Assembly: GCF_000348745.1 (NCBI RefSeq)
Contig: NC_020812.1
Span: 496,001 to 560,000 of the forward strand
DNA from: Micavibrio aeruginosavorus EPB
GTDB taxonomy: Bacteria; Pseudomonadota; Alphaproteobacteria; Micavibrionales; Micavibrionaceae
DNA length: 64,000 nucleotides
Direction of reading: 5' to 3'
Shown here: piece by piece, positions 7,674-16,568 of the stretch
Numbering within the stretch: the first letter of the stretch is position 1
Layout of the letters: every line of letters begins with the position of its first letter
The notes under the pieces: generated by a model
Told to the model about the DNA's origin: nothing
What the model saw: the letters and a program-made list of their open reading frames with translations, nothing else
Database searches by the model: none
Position numbers and translations under genes: made by a program

Positions 7674-9743
7674 TTATGCCACCTGACCCGAATGGATCTG
7701 GTTGGGGTCCAGCAGCCCTTCGCGGCGGAGCAGGGCGTCCGGGTCGGCATCCCGACCCCGGAACCGGACATACAGTACCTGCGGGTGCTCACTGCCGCCA
7801 CGGGACAGGATTTCGGCCTTGTACGCCTTGGCTGTGTCCTGATCGTACAATCCTTTTTCCTCGAACAGGGCAAAGGTATCGGCGTCCAGCACTTCGGCCC
7901 ATTTGTAACTGTAATATCCGGCGGAATACCCGCCCGCGAACAAATGGCTGAACGCCGTGGATTGCGGCCCGGCCAGACGCGGGAACAGGGACATGTCCTT
8001 CATCACGCTGTCTTCAAACGTAGCCGTGTCCTTGATCGTGGACGGATCAGCGGTGTGCCATGCCATGTCGAGCAGGGCGAAGCTGACCTGACGCAATCCG
8101 GCCCAGCCCCCCATGAAATTTTTGGCATCGTTCAGTTTCTTGACCAGATCGGCCGGAATTTTTTCACCCGTCTTGTAATGCGCGGCGAACAAGTCCAGCG
8201 TTTCGGATGTATAGGCCCAGTTTTCCTGAACCTGGCTCGGCAATTCAACGAAATCCCACAACACGTTTGTTCCGGCCATGGACATATACGTCACATCCGA
8301 CAACATGCCGTGAATGGCGTGGCCCATCTCGTGGAACAGAGTCAGCAATTCATCAAAGGTTAGGAGAGAGGGCTGATCCTTCGTCGGTTTGGTGAAGTTG
8401 CAGACAATGGCGATCACCGGGCGGCGGACTTCACCGCGATACAGACCCTGGTCCCGGAACGCGGTCATCCATGCGCCATCTTTCTTGCCCGTGCGGGGGA
8501 AGAAGTCGGCGTAGAACGTGCCCATGAAACGCCCGTCATCATTGTCGAATACGTCATAGGCGGTCACGTCCGGGTGCCAGACAGGATATTTGTCATTGGC
8601 AACGAAGCGCAGGTTGAACAATTTGGTGAAATGCTGGAACACGCCCTTCAAAACATTGTCCAACGGGAAATACGGGCGCAGATCTTCGGATGAGAATTTA
8701 AACAGATCCTGTTTCAGTTTTTCGCCGTAATAGGCCACATCCCATGGCTGGATCGGGTCCGGGCCATTCATTTTTCGGGCAAAATCCTGCAACATTTTCA
8801 GGTCTTTTTCGGCGGCGGGTTTGTACGCGTTTTTCAATTTTGTCAAAAACGCGCGCACTTCATCCTCGGTCCGGGCCATGCGCTGTTCCAGGACATAGGC
8901 CGCATGGTCGTTATACCCCAGCAATTTGGCCCGGGCATCGCGCAAGGTCACGATGTCCAAAACCATCTGGCTGTTATCAAATTCATCGCCATAGGCGCGG
9001 CTGGCGAATGCGCGCCAGATTTTTTCACGCAATTCGCGCTTGTCGGCATATTGCACGACGGGCAGATAGCTGGGGAAGTCCAGCGTAAACAGCCATGCGT
9101 CATTGCGGCCCTTGTCTTCGGCCATTTGTTTGGCGACGGCGCGCGCGCCGTCCGGAATACCGGACAGATCGGATTCGTCCGTGATCCACAGTTCGAATTT
9201 CTCGGCCGATTTTTTCACGTTGTTGGAAAATGCCGGGCCCATGGTGGACAGGCGTTCATTCATATCGCGCAATTTGGCCTTGTCCGCGTCATTGAGCAAC
9301 GCGCCACCACGAACAAACCCCTTATATGTTTCATCCAGCATGCGGGATTGTTCCGGGGTCAGGGACAGGCTGTCGCGTTGGTCCCAAACGGCCTTTACAC
9401 GGGCAAACAAGTCGGGGTCCAATGATACGTCACTGGAAAAATTCGCGCTCAGCGGGCCGATCTTGTCGGACAAAGCTTGCAATCCGTCCGTGCCGTTGGC
9501 GGACAGCATGTTGTAAAACACGCCCGATGCCGCGCTCAACATTTCCGATGCGGTTTCCAACGCGACGATGGTGTTGTCGAATGTTGGCGCGTCCTTATTG
9601 GCTTTGATTGCTGCGATGTTTTTGCGGGCCTCTTCAATGCCGGCTTCGACGGCGGGCAGGAAATGATCTTCCCGGATTTTGTCAAAGGCCGGGGCCATAT
9701 TCGGCACATCGGACGGGGTCAGCAGCGGATTGGTATCGGTCAT
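7674..9743 (-). CDS. M3 family zinc oligopeptidase (peptidyl-dipeptidase Dcp / oligopeptidase A type)
   Basis: A 689-aa cytoplasmic-type thimet oligopeptidase relative. The zinc site is intact: HEMGH with His471, Glu472 and His475, and the third ligand Glu500 in DFVELPSQVQENW exactly 25 residues after the second His. No signal peptide is present; the N-terminus MTDTNPLLTP is typical of Dcp/PrlC proteins. It hydrolyses short peptides, probably in peptide turnover. It is a paralogue of the M3 gene at 10726-12849, separated by a secreted unknown on the same strand. Substrate preference (dipeptidyl carboxypeptidase versus endopeptidase) cannot be read from the sequence. Confidence 0.93.
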   Translation of the reverse strand: MTDTNPLLTPSDVPNMAPAFDKIREDHFLPAVEAGIEEARKNIAAIKANKDAPTFDNTIVALETASEMLSAASGVFYNMLSANGTDGLQALSDKIGPLSANFSSDVSLDPDLFARVKAVWDQRDSLSLTPEQSRMLDETYKGFVRGGALLNDADKAKLRDMNERLSTMGPAFSNNVKKSAEKFELWITDESDLSGIPDGARAVAKQMAEDKGRNDAWLFTLDFPSYLPVVQYADKRELREKIWRAFASRAYGDEFDNSQMVLDIVTLRDARAKLLGYNDHAAYVLEQRMARTEDEVRAFLTKLKNAYKPAAEKDLKMLQDFARKMNGPDPIQPWDVAYYGEKLKQDLFKFSSEDLRPYFPLDNVLKGVFQHFTKLFNLRFVANDKYPVWHPDVTAYDVFDNDDGRFMGTFYADFFPRTGKKDGAWMTAFRDQGLYRGEVRRPVIAIVCNFTKPTKDQPSLLTFDELLTLFHEMGHAIHGMLSDVTYMSMAGTNVLWDFVELPSQVQENWAYTSETLDLFAAHYKTGEKIPADLVKKLNDAKNFMGGWAGLRQVSFALLDMAWHTADPSTIKDTATFEDSVMKDMSLFPRLAGPQSTAFSHLFAGGYSAGYYSYKWAEVLDADTFALFEEKGLYDQDTAKAYKAEILSRGGSEHPQVLYVRFRGRDADPDALLRREGLLDPNQIHSGQVA

Positions 9744-9768
9744 CGGTTTTTACTCTTCCTTTTGTCAG

Positions 9769-10569
9769 TTATTTTTGGGCTGTCTTTGCTTGGTCGCTTG
9801 GCGTTAATACGATGCTGCTGGAGGCCATGCCGCCTTCCTTGGTCATCGGGTCAAACGCGGTCACGTAAATCTGGTATGTGCCGGGTTCGGGCATGCGGGC
9901 CTTGGCCACGAATTCACCGGCATTTTTCCCGGGTTTCATTTTGATGGTTCCAGCGGGGGCGGATTCCTTGTACAGCGCCATTTCAATGTCATAGCGGCTG
10001 GGGTCCCACGCCGTATCGGTGCCGACGGCGCAGCCGCAGAGCTTGGCAATATTGGCGGTAATGTCGATAATTTTTTCCGGGTCATGCGTTGCGGTTTGTC
10101 CGGCAACCGGTGCGGTAATATCAATCGCAAAACCGGGCAGTTCCAGCAAGATACCATTCCTGGCGGAATAATCCTTGCCGGGGATCAGGACCATGTCCGT
10201 GCTGGTGGTCACGGCATTGCCCTGGGCCATCATCGGGCCGGTGGCGGAAATGGTGACGGGCATCGGGTGGGCCAGATCGATGGAGACATCGAATTTCGCA
10301 CTGTCATCATCGGCCAGAATGGCGTCGCGGGCGCGGGATGATGCCATGATTTTTTGCGTATCACCCGTGCTGCCATGGGTCACGCCGTTGGCAATAATGT
10401 CGCCCGTCATTTTATCGCGGATCACCACATGCGCGCCGCCCATGGCGGTGCCGATAAAGGTCGCGTCCTTCGCCATCACGCGCACGGTCATGGGGGTTTC
10501 CACCTGTGCCATGGCGGGCATGGACAGGCACAAGACGGCAACACTGGTTAGAAGGGCAAAAGCGCGCAT
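9769..10569 (-). CDS. Hypothetical secreted protein with signal peptide
   Basis: The start is set at MRAFALLTSVAV because GGAG lies 8 bases upstream and the frame then opens with a clean signal peptide (hydrophobic core, cleavage after AMA near residue 21). The mature part is about 245 aa, beta-rich, with a PEPGTYQIYVTAFDP segment near the C-terminus that looks like an Ig-like/FixH-like domain with extracytoplasmic character. Two cysteines close together (LCGC) lie mid-protein. No named family is recognised. It sits 25 bases upstream of the first M3 peptidase gene on the same strand and may be co-transcribed with it. Confidence 0.65.
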   Translation of the reverse strand: MRAFALLTSVAVLCLSMPAMAQVETPMTVRVMAKDATFIGTAMGGAHVVIRDKMTGDIIANGVTHGSTGDTQKIMASSRARDAILADDDSAKFDVSIDLAHPMPVTISATGPMMAQGNAVTTSTDMVLIPGKDYSARNGILLELPGFAIDITAPVAGQTATHDPEKIIDITANIAKLCGCAVGTDTAWDPSRYDIEMALYKESAPAGTIKMKPGKNAGEFVAKARMPEPGTYQIYVTAFDPMTKEGGMASSSIVLTPSDQAKTAQK

Positions 10570-10663
10570 AATCAAAATCTCCGGCATGAAAATAGATATA
10601 GGGCAGTGTCCGGCTTTCAAGGCGCGGGGTCAAGGTGCCTTTGTCATAAAATGGCCCCGCAGG

Positions 10664-10701
10664 GTAAAAAGAAACGGCGCATCCCCATGGTGCGCCGTTT
10701 C
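10664..10701 (-). terminator. Intrinsic terminator of the second M3 peptidase gene
   Basis: A perfect 11-bp inverted repeat (GAAACGGCGCA / TGCGCCGTTTC, 9-base loop) is followed on the minus strand by TTTTT. It lies 24 bases after the stop at 10726. Confidence 0.88.
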
Positions 10702-10725
10702 CGGATTGATGCGGTGGCCGCAGGC

Positions 10726-12849
10726 TTATGGGGCCGGGGCTGGGCCCTTGCGTTTCTGGCTGGCTTGCGGCGCGGCATCCGCATTGTCGTTGGCGGGCAA
10801 CAGCCCTTCACGACGCAACAACGCATCCGGGTCAGGGTTGCGGCCCATAAAGGCGCGGAACAGGTTAGAGGCCTGGCGCGTGCCGCCCTTCTCATAAATA
10901 TGACGGCGCAGATCATCGCCCAGCTTGCGGTCGTACAGGTCCGTGGCTTTGAATTTGGCGAAGACATCCGCGTCCAGAACCTCGGCCCATTTATACCCGT
11001 AATATCCTGCGGCGTAGCCGCCCGGGAAAATATGGCCGAATGACGTGGACATCAATCCTGTGCCATTGCGTGGCATCAGCCATGCACGGGCGATAACGGA
11101 ATCTTCAACATCTTCGACGGATGTGACGTTTGCCGGATCAATCGTTTGCCATTCCATGTCAAGCAGGCCGAAATAAGTCTGGCGCAGGCCCGCATATCCG
11201 GCGGCATAATTGCTCTTGGCAATAATCTTGTCGATCAAGTCATCCGGAATAACCGCGCCTGTATCCTTGTGGAAGGCATAGGTTTTCAAAACGTCTTTTT
11301 CCATGGCCCAGTTTTCCTGAACCTGGCTGGGCAGTTCGACAAAGTCGCGGGTGACGTTTGTGCCATTCAGCGATGCATACCGCCCCTTGCCCAGCAAGCC
11401 GTGCAAACCATGCCCCATTTCGTGGAAAACGGTAATCACATCCTCCAGCGAGAGCAGGCACGGTTCCCCCTTGGCGGGTTTCAGGAAGTTACAGCAATTG
11501 AGGATCAACGGGATTTGTTGTTTCCCATCCTGATCAATCCCGGCATTGCGGAACGCATTCATCCAGGCGCCGTCTTGTTTGTTGCCGGCCCGAGCGAAAT
11601 AATCGCCGTAGAAAACACCAATCTGTTTGCCTGTTTTCTGGTCGTGAACATCGAATGTTTTTACATCATCGTTCCAGACCGGGTATTGCCCATCTGCGGG
11701 TGTAAAGCGGATGTTGAACAGTTTTTCCGCATGGGTCATCACGCCCTTCAGCACGTTATCCAGGCTGAAATATTTACGGATTTCCTGGTTATCAACGTTA
11801 AAAGACCGTTGCATGTTGATATTGTTGTAATAGGCGTAATCATACGGTTTGAAATCCGTGATTGCGTCCATATCACGCGCCAGTTTTTGAATGCGGTTTA
11901 AATGCTCCTCCGCACGCGGGCGATAGGCTTTCAAATTGCGATCCAGGAAATTCAAAACCGTTTCCGGGTTTTTGGCCATGCGGGTGCTGAGCGCCATGTG
12001 CGCATAGGTTTCAAAGCCCATCAAATTGGCCTGGTCTTTGCGCAACGTGATGATCTTCATAATGGTGTCGTGGTTGTCGTATGCGCCGCTGGTCGATTGT
12101 TCCATGCTGGTCGTATGGACACGGGCCCGCAAATCGCGATTTTTACCGTAGAGCAAGACCGGAGTCGATGTGGCATCGCTGATCAGCCATTTCCCCGTAA
12201 GGCCTTTTTCTTCCGCGGCCGTGGCATAGGCGTTGATGACATCTTTTGGTACGCCATCCAGCAATTGAATATCATCCACGATAATCGGGTTGGCTTCGGC
12301 GTCCTTAATATTGTTCTGGTCAAATTCTTCGGTCGCTTTGGCGAGGGCTTCCGCGATTTCCTGAAAACGAACCTTGCCTTCCGGTGGCAGGTGGATGCCC
12401 GTACCCAGGAAAGCTCTATACGTCTTTTTCAGCAAGGTGTTTTGTTCGGTGGACAGTTTTAGCGCTTTGCGGTTTTCGTAAATTGTTTGAACGCGTTCGA
12501 ACAGTCCTTTGTCCTGCATCATGGCGATACGCGGCGGGGTCAGAAGGTTTGTGACCCAATCGCTCATCTCCATCAATTCTTTCGAGGTGTTGAACGATGT
12601 GAAATTGTAATAGGCGCTGATAACGGGATGTGTAATTCCGTCCAGGCGCTCCAGCGCTTCGATCGTGTTTTCGAACGTCGGCGCATCGGGGTTAAAGCGG
12701 ATCTCATCCAGCGCGGCTTGCGACTTCGCCATGAAATACTCGAACGCGGGTTTGAAATGCTCGACTTTGATCCGGTCAAAGGCGGGTACGCCGTGCGGCA
12801 AGGCGGGCGGATTGATCAGCGGATTCGTGGTGTCGTCGTGCGTCGTCAT
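10726..12849 (-). CDS. M3 family zinc oligopeptidase, second copy
   Basis: A 707-aa paralogue of the peptidase at 7674-9743. It has the same zinc site: HEMGH with His476, Glu477 and His480, and Glu505 in DFVELPSQVQENW. The start ATG at 12849 has AGGGA about 10 bases upstream; the frame stays open further back but without a ribosome site and into the promoter region shared with mnmC. The C-terminus carries an extra low-complexity tail (NDNADAAPQASQKRKGPAPAP) absent from the other copy. It is divergent from mnmC with 87 bases between starts. Confidence 0.92.
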   Translation of the reverse strand: MTTHDDTTNPLINPPALPHGVPAFDRIKVEHFKPAFEYFMAKSQAALDEIRFNPDAPTFENTIEALERLDGITHPVISAYYNFTSFNTSKELMEMSDWVTNLLTPPRIAMMQDKGLFERVQTIYENRKALKLSTEQNTLLKKTYRAFLGTGIHLPPEGKVRFQEIAEALAKATEEFDQNNIKDAEANPIIVDDIQLLDGVPKDVINAYATAAEEKGLTGKWLISDATSTPVLLYGKNRDLRARVHTTSMEQSTSGAYDNHDTIMKIITLRKDQANLMGFETYAHMALSTRMAKNPETVLNFLDRNLKAYRPRAEEHLNRIQKLARDMDAITDFKPYDYAYYNNINMQRSFNVDNQEIRKYFSLDNVLKGVMTHAEKLFNIRFTPADGQYPVWNDDVKTFDVHDQKTGKQIGVFYGDYFARAGNKQDGAWMNAFRNAGIDQDGKQQIPLILNCCNFLKPAKGEPCLLSLEDVITVFHEMGHGLHGLLGKGRYASLNGTNVTRDFVELPSQVQENWAMEKDVLKTYAFHKDTGAVIPDDLIDKIIAKSNYAAGYAGLRQTYFGLLDMEWQTIDPANVTSVEDVEDSVIARAWLMPRNGTGLMSTSFGHIFPGGYAAGYYGYKWAEVLDADVFAKFKATDLYDRKLGDDLRRHIYEKGGTRQASNLFRAFMGRNPDPDALLRREGLLPANDNADAAPQASQKRKGPAPAP

Positions 12850-12936
12850 GGCTTTAACGTCCCTGTTTTTCATTTTTTGTTGTATATGGTTGGTGTCAGT
12901 TTTAGGACGGGGCCTGGGAAAGGGCAAGTTTTTCAT

Positions 12937-14709
12937 ATGATCCGGTCGGAAATATTTGATGATATTTACTTTTCTGCCGCCAATGGCTGGGCCGAAACGC
13001 AACATGTGTTTCTCGGCGGTAATAATCTTGCGCAACGCTGGGCGGATGATGCGGGGGACCGGAGGACCCGGTTTACCATCGCCGAAACGGGATTTGGCAC
13101 GGGGCTGAATATGCTCTCGGCCTGGGCCTTGTTTGACGAGGTCGCGCCAGAACACCTTAAGCTGGATCTGGTGTCGTTCGAACTTTACCCCCTGACCAAA
13201 AATCAAATTGCTGAGGTTCTGGCCCCGTGGGCGGACAAGTTGGGTCAGCATCGTATTGATGCGTTGCTGCGTGATTATCCCATTCGTGTGGCCGGATGGC
13301 ACAGGATTGAATTATCGCCGCGCGTGACGCTCACTTTGATTTTCGACGATGTGAATGCGGCGATATCGCGTGTGGTGATTCCGGGCGGGGTTGATGCTTG
13401 GTTTCTGGACGGTTTCGCCCCGGCAAAAAACCCGGGTATGTGGACGGGCACCGTGTTCAACGGCATGGCGCGGTTGTGCGCGCCGGGTGCGACATTTGCC
13501 ACGTTTACGGCGGCGGGCTTTGTGAAGCGCGCTTTGCGCGAGGCGGGCTTCACGGTCAATCGAAAACGCGGGTTTGGCTATAAATGGCACATGCTGGCCG
13601 GATCGTTTCCGGGGACGGTGTGTGCCACACCGCAATCACAACGCCAAAAAATCGCGGTGATCGGTGGCGGTCTGGCCGGAACATCTGTGGCGCGGGCGTT
13701 GGCCGATGATGGCCACACCGTGGTTTTGTTCGAACAGGATGATATTGCAGCCGGTGCATCGGGCAATTTGCGCGGCATGATCAATCCACGCATCAGCGCG
13801 TTGCGGTCGTCCGATTCCGATTTTTATGCCTCGGCCTATGCCCGGGCGGTGCGGGTTGTGGCGCGGTATCCGAATGCCGGATTTATGGCGTGCGGAAACC
13901 TGCATCTAATCCGTGATGCGGACAAAGAAAAGCGCTTTACATCCTGCCGCGATCATTGGGGATGGCATGCCGATCATATGCGGATCATTGATGCGGATGC
14001 GGCGTCGGATATTGCAGGCGTGCGGGTCGATCACGCGGCCCTGTATCTGCCCGATGGCGGACAGGTCAGCCCGCGTGAATTGTGCCGAGCGATGGTGCAG
14101 GGGATTGAACGGCGGGGCGGCGTGGATATTGCGTCTATCATCCGTCAGGAATCGTGGATTATTGATGGTGAAGCGTTTGATGCCGTTGTTCTGACCTCTG
14201 GTATTGAATGTTTGAAGCATCCGTCATTATCGACGCTGCCGCTTCATACGGTGCGCGGGCAAATCATGACCGTTGCCGCAAAGGACCCGGTACCGCGCGC
14301 CAATCTCTGCTTCGGCGGATATATCGGGGCGGTTCAGGATGGTGTGCAGGTGATGGGATCGACATTCCAGAAATGGCTCGACACCACCGACCTGCGGGAT
14401 GAGGACAATGATTACATTCTGGGGCAGGCGCGGGATGCTGTGCCCGCCTTTGTGCCCGGCACGGTAACAGGCGCGCGGGCATCTTTGCGGTGCGCGGCGC
14501 AAGATCGCTTTCCCGTGATCGGGGCCGTCGCGGGCCAGCCGGGATTGTACGTATCCACGGCGCATGGGTCGCACGGTATCGTGTCGTCCATGGCTGGGGC
14601 GCGGATTCTGGCGGACATGATCGGGGGCGGGGTCTGGTCCCTGCCGGGGGATGTGGTGGAGGCCCTGAATCCCGCCCGTTTTGCCCGCCGCATCGCGCAA
14701 AAGGCCTGA
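12937..14709 (+). CDS. mnmC: tRNA 5-methylaminomethyl-2-thiouridine biosynthesis bifunctional protein MnmC
   Basis: Completes mnm5s2U at tRNA position 34. The N-terminal SAM-dependent methyltransferase domain (about 1-225) has the motif ETGFGTGLNML at 50-60 and DGFAPAKNPGMW further on. The C-terminal FAD domain starts at about 238 with the dinucleotide motif IGGGLAG (242-248), followed by an acidic strand end, FEQDDIAAGASGN, and a C-terminal VSTAHGSHGIVSS motif. The 590-aa length is shorter than the E. coli protein but both domains are complete. The start ATG is preceded by GGGAAAGGG; the frame is open far upstream, but only antisense to the divergent peptidase gene. Confidence 0.93.
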   Translation: MIRSEIFDDIYFSAANGWAETQHVFLGGNNLAQRWADDAGDRRTRFTIAETGFGTGLNMLSAWALFDEVAPEHLKLDLVSFELYPLTKNQIAEVLAPWADKLGQHRIDALLRDYPIRVAGWHRIELSPRVTLTLIFDDVNAAISRVVIPGGVDAWFLDGFAPAKNPGMWTGTVFNGMARLCAPGATFATFTAAGFVKRALREAGFTVNRKRGFGYKWHMLAGSFPGTVCATPQSQRQKIAVIGGGLAGTSVARALADDGHTVVLFEQDDIAAGASGNLRGMINPRISALRSSDSDFYASAYARAVRVVARYPNAGFMACGNLHLIRDADKEKRFTSCRDHWGWHADHMRIIDADAASDIAGVRVDHAALYLPDGGQVSPRELCRAMVQGIERRGGVDIASIIRQESWIIDGEAFDAVVLTSGIECLKHPSLSTLPLHTVRGQIMTVAAKDPVPRANLCFGGYIGAVQDGVQVMGSTFQKWLDTTDLRDEDNDYILGQARDAVPAFVPGTVTGARASLRCAAQDRFPVIGAVAGQPGLYVSTAHGSHGIVSSMAGARILADMIGGGVWSLPGDVVEALNPARFARRIAQKA

Positions 14710-14777
14710 GCGCGGGCCGCTTTATTTATCCCCCCCGGCGCGGTACACTGGCGCCCGGTTTCATAAAGAGCGTTAAA

Positions 14778-15872
14778 ATGGTTTTCGATTCCATTGATAT
14801 TTTGGTCTGGGCCCTTGTGGCCTTTGCGGCGGCGCTGGTCGGTGTTCCGGCGGCGGCGCGTCTGGCGATCCGTACCGGATTCGTGGATGCGCCGGGCGGG
14901 CGCAAGGATCATGCCGGGCTTGTCCCCCCCGTTGGTGGGCTGGTCGTGTTCCCGGTTTTTGTGGCGGTGCTGTTTGCGTCCGGCCTGATTGATTCCGCCT
15001 TCCTGTATTTTATCGCAGGTCTGGCCGTCATCGTCTTCGCCGGGGCGATGGATGATCGCTTTGCGATTTCGCCGCGCTGGAAATTCGTTGCGCAATTTAT
15101 CGCCGCGTTCTTGATCGTGATTGGCGGCGGCGCGCGTGTCGGGTCGCTGGGCAATCTGTTTGGCTTTGGCGATGTCTGGCTGGGGTGGATGGATATTCCG
15201 TTTTCCGTCGTGGCCACGGTTTTGTTGATCAATGCCATCAATCTGATTGACGGGCTGGATGGTTTGGCGGGCGGGAAAAGCTTTGTCGCGTTCGCATGGT
15301 TGCTGGTGGCCTGCCTGCTGGGCGGGGCTCATGATGCGGCGGTGCAGGTCGCGGTGTTGATGGCGGCGCTGGCTGGGTTTCTGGCCTATAATATGCGCCA
15401 TCCGTTGCGCGCCCGTGCGGCGGTGTTCCTGGGGGATTCGGGCAGCATGGCGTTGGGCCTGGCCCTGGCATGGTTCTGCATCACGCTGGCCAAGCCCGAC
15501 ACGGCTGTAATCCAACCGATTTCAATCGCTTGGATTCTGGCTTTGCCCATCATTGATACATGCGCGCAATTTGCCCGCCGTGTGGCGCAGGGGCGTCACC
15601 CATTTTCTGCCGACCGGAACCACTTCCACCACCATTTCGTGAATGCCGGGGTCAGCGTTGGCTGGACCATGGCGGCTTTGTGCCTGATCGGGATTGGGAT
15701 GGGGGCTGTCGGTATTGGCGGCATGGTTCTGGGCGTGCCAGAGCCGGTGTTGTCCTATGCGTGGATTGCCATGCTGTTGACGCATATTTACATCAGCCTG
15801 CGCCCGCGGCGGTTCCGCCGTTTGGCGGCGTGGGCTTTGCGGTGTATCCGCGGGGAAAAAGCGGCGGATTAA
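14778..15872 (+). CDS. WecA/MraY-family undecaprenyl-phosphate sugar-1-phosphate transferase
   Basis: A 364-aa polytopic membrane protein. The paired aspartates Asp92-Asp93 (GAMDDRF), the NLIDGLDGLAGG motif (155-166) and the RNHFHHHF histidine motif are the hallmarks of the polyprenyl-phosphate HexNAc-1-P transferase family. The family transfers a sugar phosphate from a UDP-sugar to undecaprenyl phosphate, starting O-antigen, ECA or other glycan synthesis. A WecA-like rather than MraY role is likely because mur genes are not adjacent. The ATG is preceded by AAAGAG. Its last 4 bases overlap the convergent neighbour. Confidence 0.88.
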   Translation: MVFDSIDILVWALVAFAAALVGVPAAARLAIRTGFVDAPGGRKDHAGLVPPVGGLVVFPVFVAVLFASGLIDSAFLYFIAGLAVIVFAGAMDDRFAISPRWKFVAQFIAAFLIVIGGGARVGSLGNLFGFGDVWLGWMDIPFSVVATVLLINAINLIDGLDGLAGGKSFVAFAWLLVACLLGGAHDAAVQVAVLMAALAGFLAYNMRHPLRARAAVFLGDSGSMALGLALAWFCITLAKPDTAVIQPISIAWILALPIIDTCAQFARRVAQGRHPFSADRNHFHHHFVNAGVSVGWTMAALCLIGIGMGAVGIGGMVLGVPEPVLSYAWIAMLLTHIYISLRPRRFRRLAAWALRCIRGEKAAD

Positions 15873-16456
15873 AGAATGCCGCCGACCCATTGCACGAAAT
15901 CGGTCGTACCCCGGTCAATCGCAAAGGCGATAAAGGCCAAAAATCCGGCGAATTCCAACGGCACGCGCAACACATGCGCCGCCATAAATGCCGTAAAGAA
16001 ATAGGTGTAGCCCATCAGGCACAGCATAAAGGGGTAAAGTTCCGCCATTGTGTGCGACCCCGCCATCACCATAAAGGCGACCGGAATAAAGATGGCCGTG
16101 GCCGGAACGGTCAGCCAGTTGTTCGCGGTGACGAAACGATAGAAATGATCCATCCGTCCGACTTCACGCAAAATCCAATACACAAATCCGAAAAACAAAA
16201 CCCACGACGCAAACAGGCGCAGGGAATAGAGCAGGGCGATGGTGTTCGTGGATGTATCGGCCATGGCGCCGGGCGACATGTAAACGGCGATCAAGGAGGC
16301 CGGAAATAAAAGGGCGGGAACGATAAAAGACCGGAGCGCCGTATCACGGTCATTGGAAAAACGGTCCGTGCCCTGCGGCATCAGCAGCGCCAGTTCCAGC
16401 GTGCCGAGCAGGCTGGTTTTAATGCCGGATGGTTTGGCGTCGGAATCCGTCGTCAT
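15869..16456 (-). CDS. Hypothetical inner-membrane protein
   Basis: A 195-aa protein with about five hydrophobic segments after a polar N-terminus of about 45 residues (FIVPALLFPASLIAVYM, LRLFASWVLFFGFVYWIL, PATAIFIPVAFMVMAG, FMLCLMGYTYFFTAFM, EFAGFLAFIAFAI). The layout resembles Yip1-like/unknown small membrane proteins, but I assign no function. The ATG at 16456 is chosen over a GTG two codons upstream because GAGG is spaced 5 bases from it. Confidence 0.65.
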   Translation of the reverse strand: MTTDSDAKPSGIKTSLLGTLELALLMPQGTDRFSNDRDTALRSFIVPALLFPASLIAVYMSPGAMADTSTNTIALLYSLRLFASWVLFFGFVYWILREVGRMDHFYRFVTANNWLTVPATAIFIPVAFMVMAGSHTMAELYPFMLCLMGYTYFFTAFMAAHVLRVPLEFAGFLAFIAFAIDRGTTDFVQWVGGIL

Positions 16457-16568
16457 GCACACCTCAAACTCTGATTCTTTTTCGTTCTTTTCGATCAGAT
16501 AATTATAGATATGAGGTCTTAAGACTTTTTTACAAGCCCGGTATAAATGCGCTTTTTATACCAAAGGC

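Noticed and set aside
12487-12936. Upstream extension of the mnmC frame by 150 codons
   Set aside because: The extension is antisense to the divergent peptidase gene and lacks family similarity; the ATG at 12937 has a ribosome site and gives the conserved N-terminus.
12850-13302. Upstream extension of the second M3 peptidase frame
   Set aside because: It runs antisense into mnmC and has no ribosome site at its start codons; the ATG at 12849 begins the normal family N-terminus.
14412-15515. A 367-codon minus-strand frame
   Set aside because: Antisense to mnmC and the WecA-like gene, both with clear motifs.
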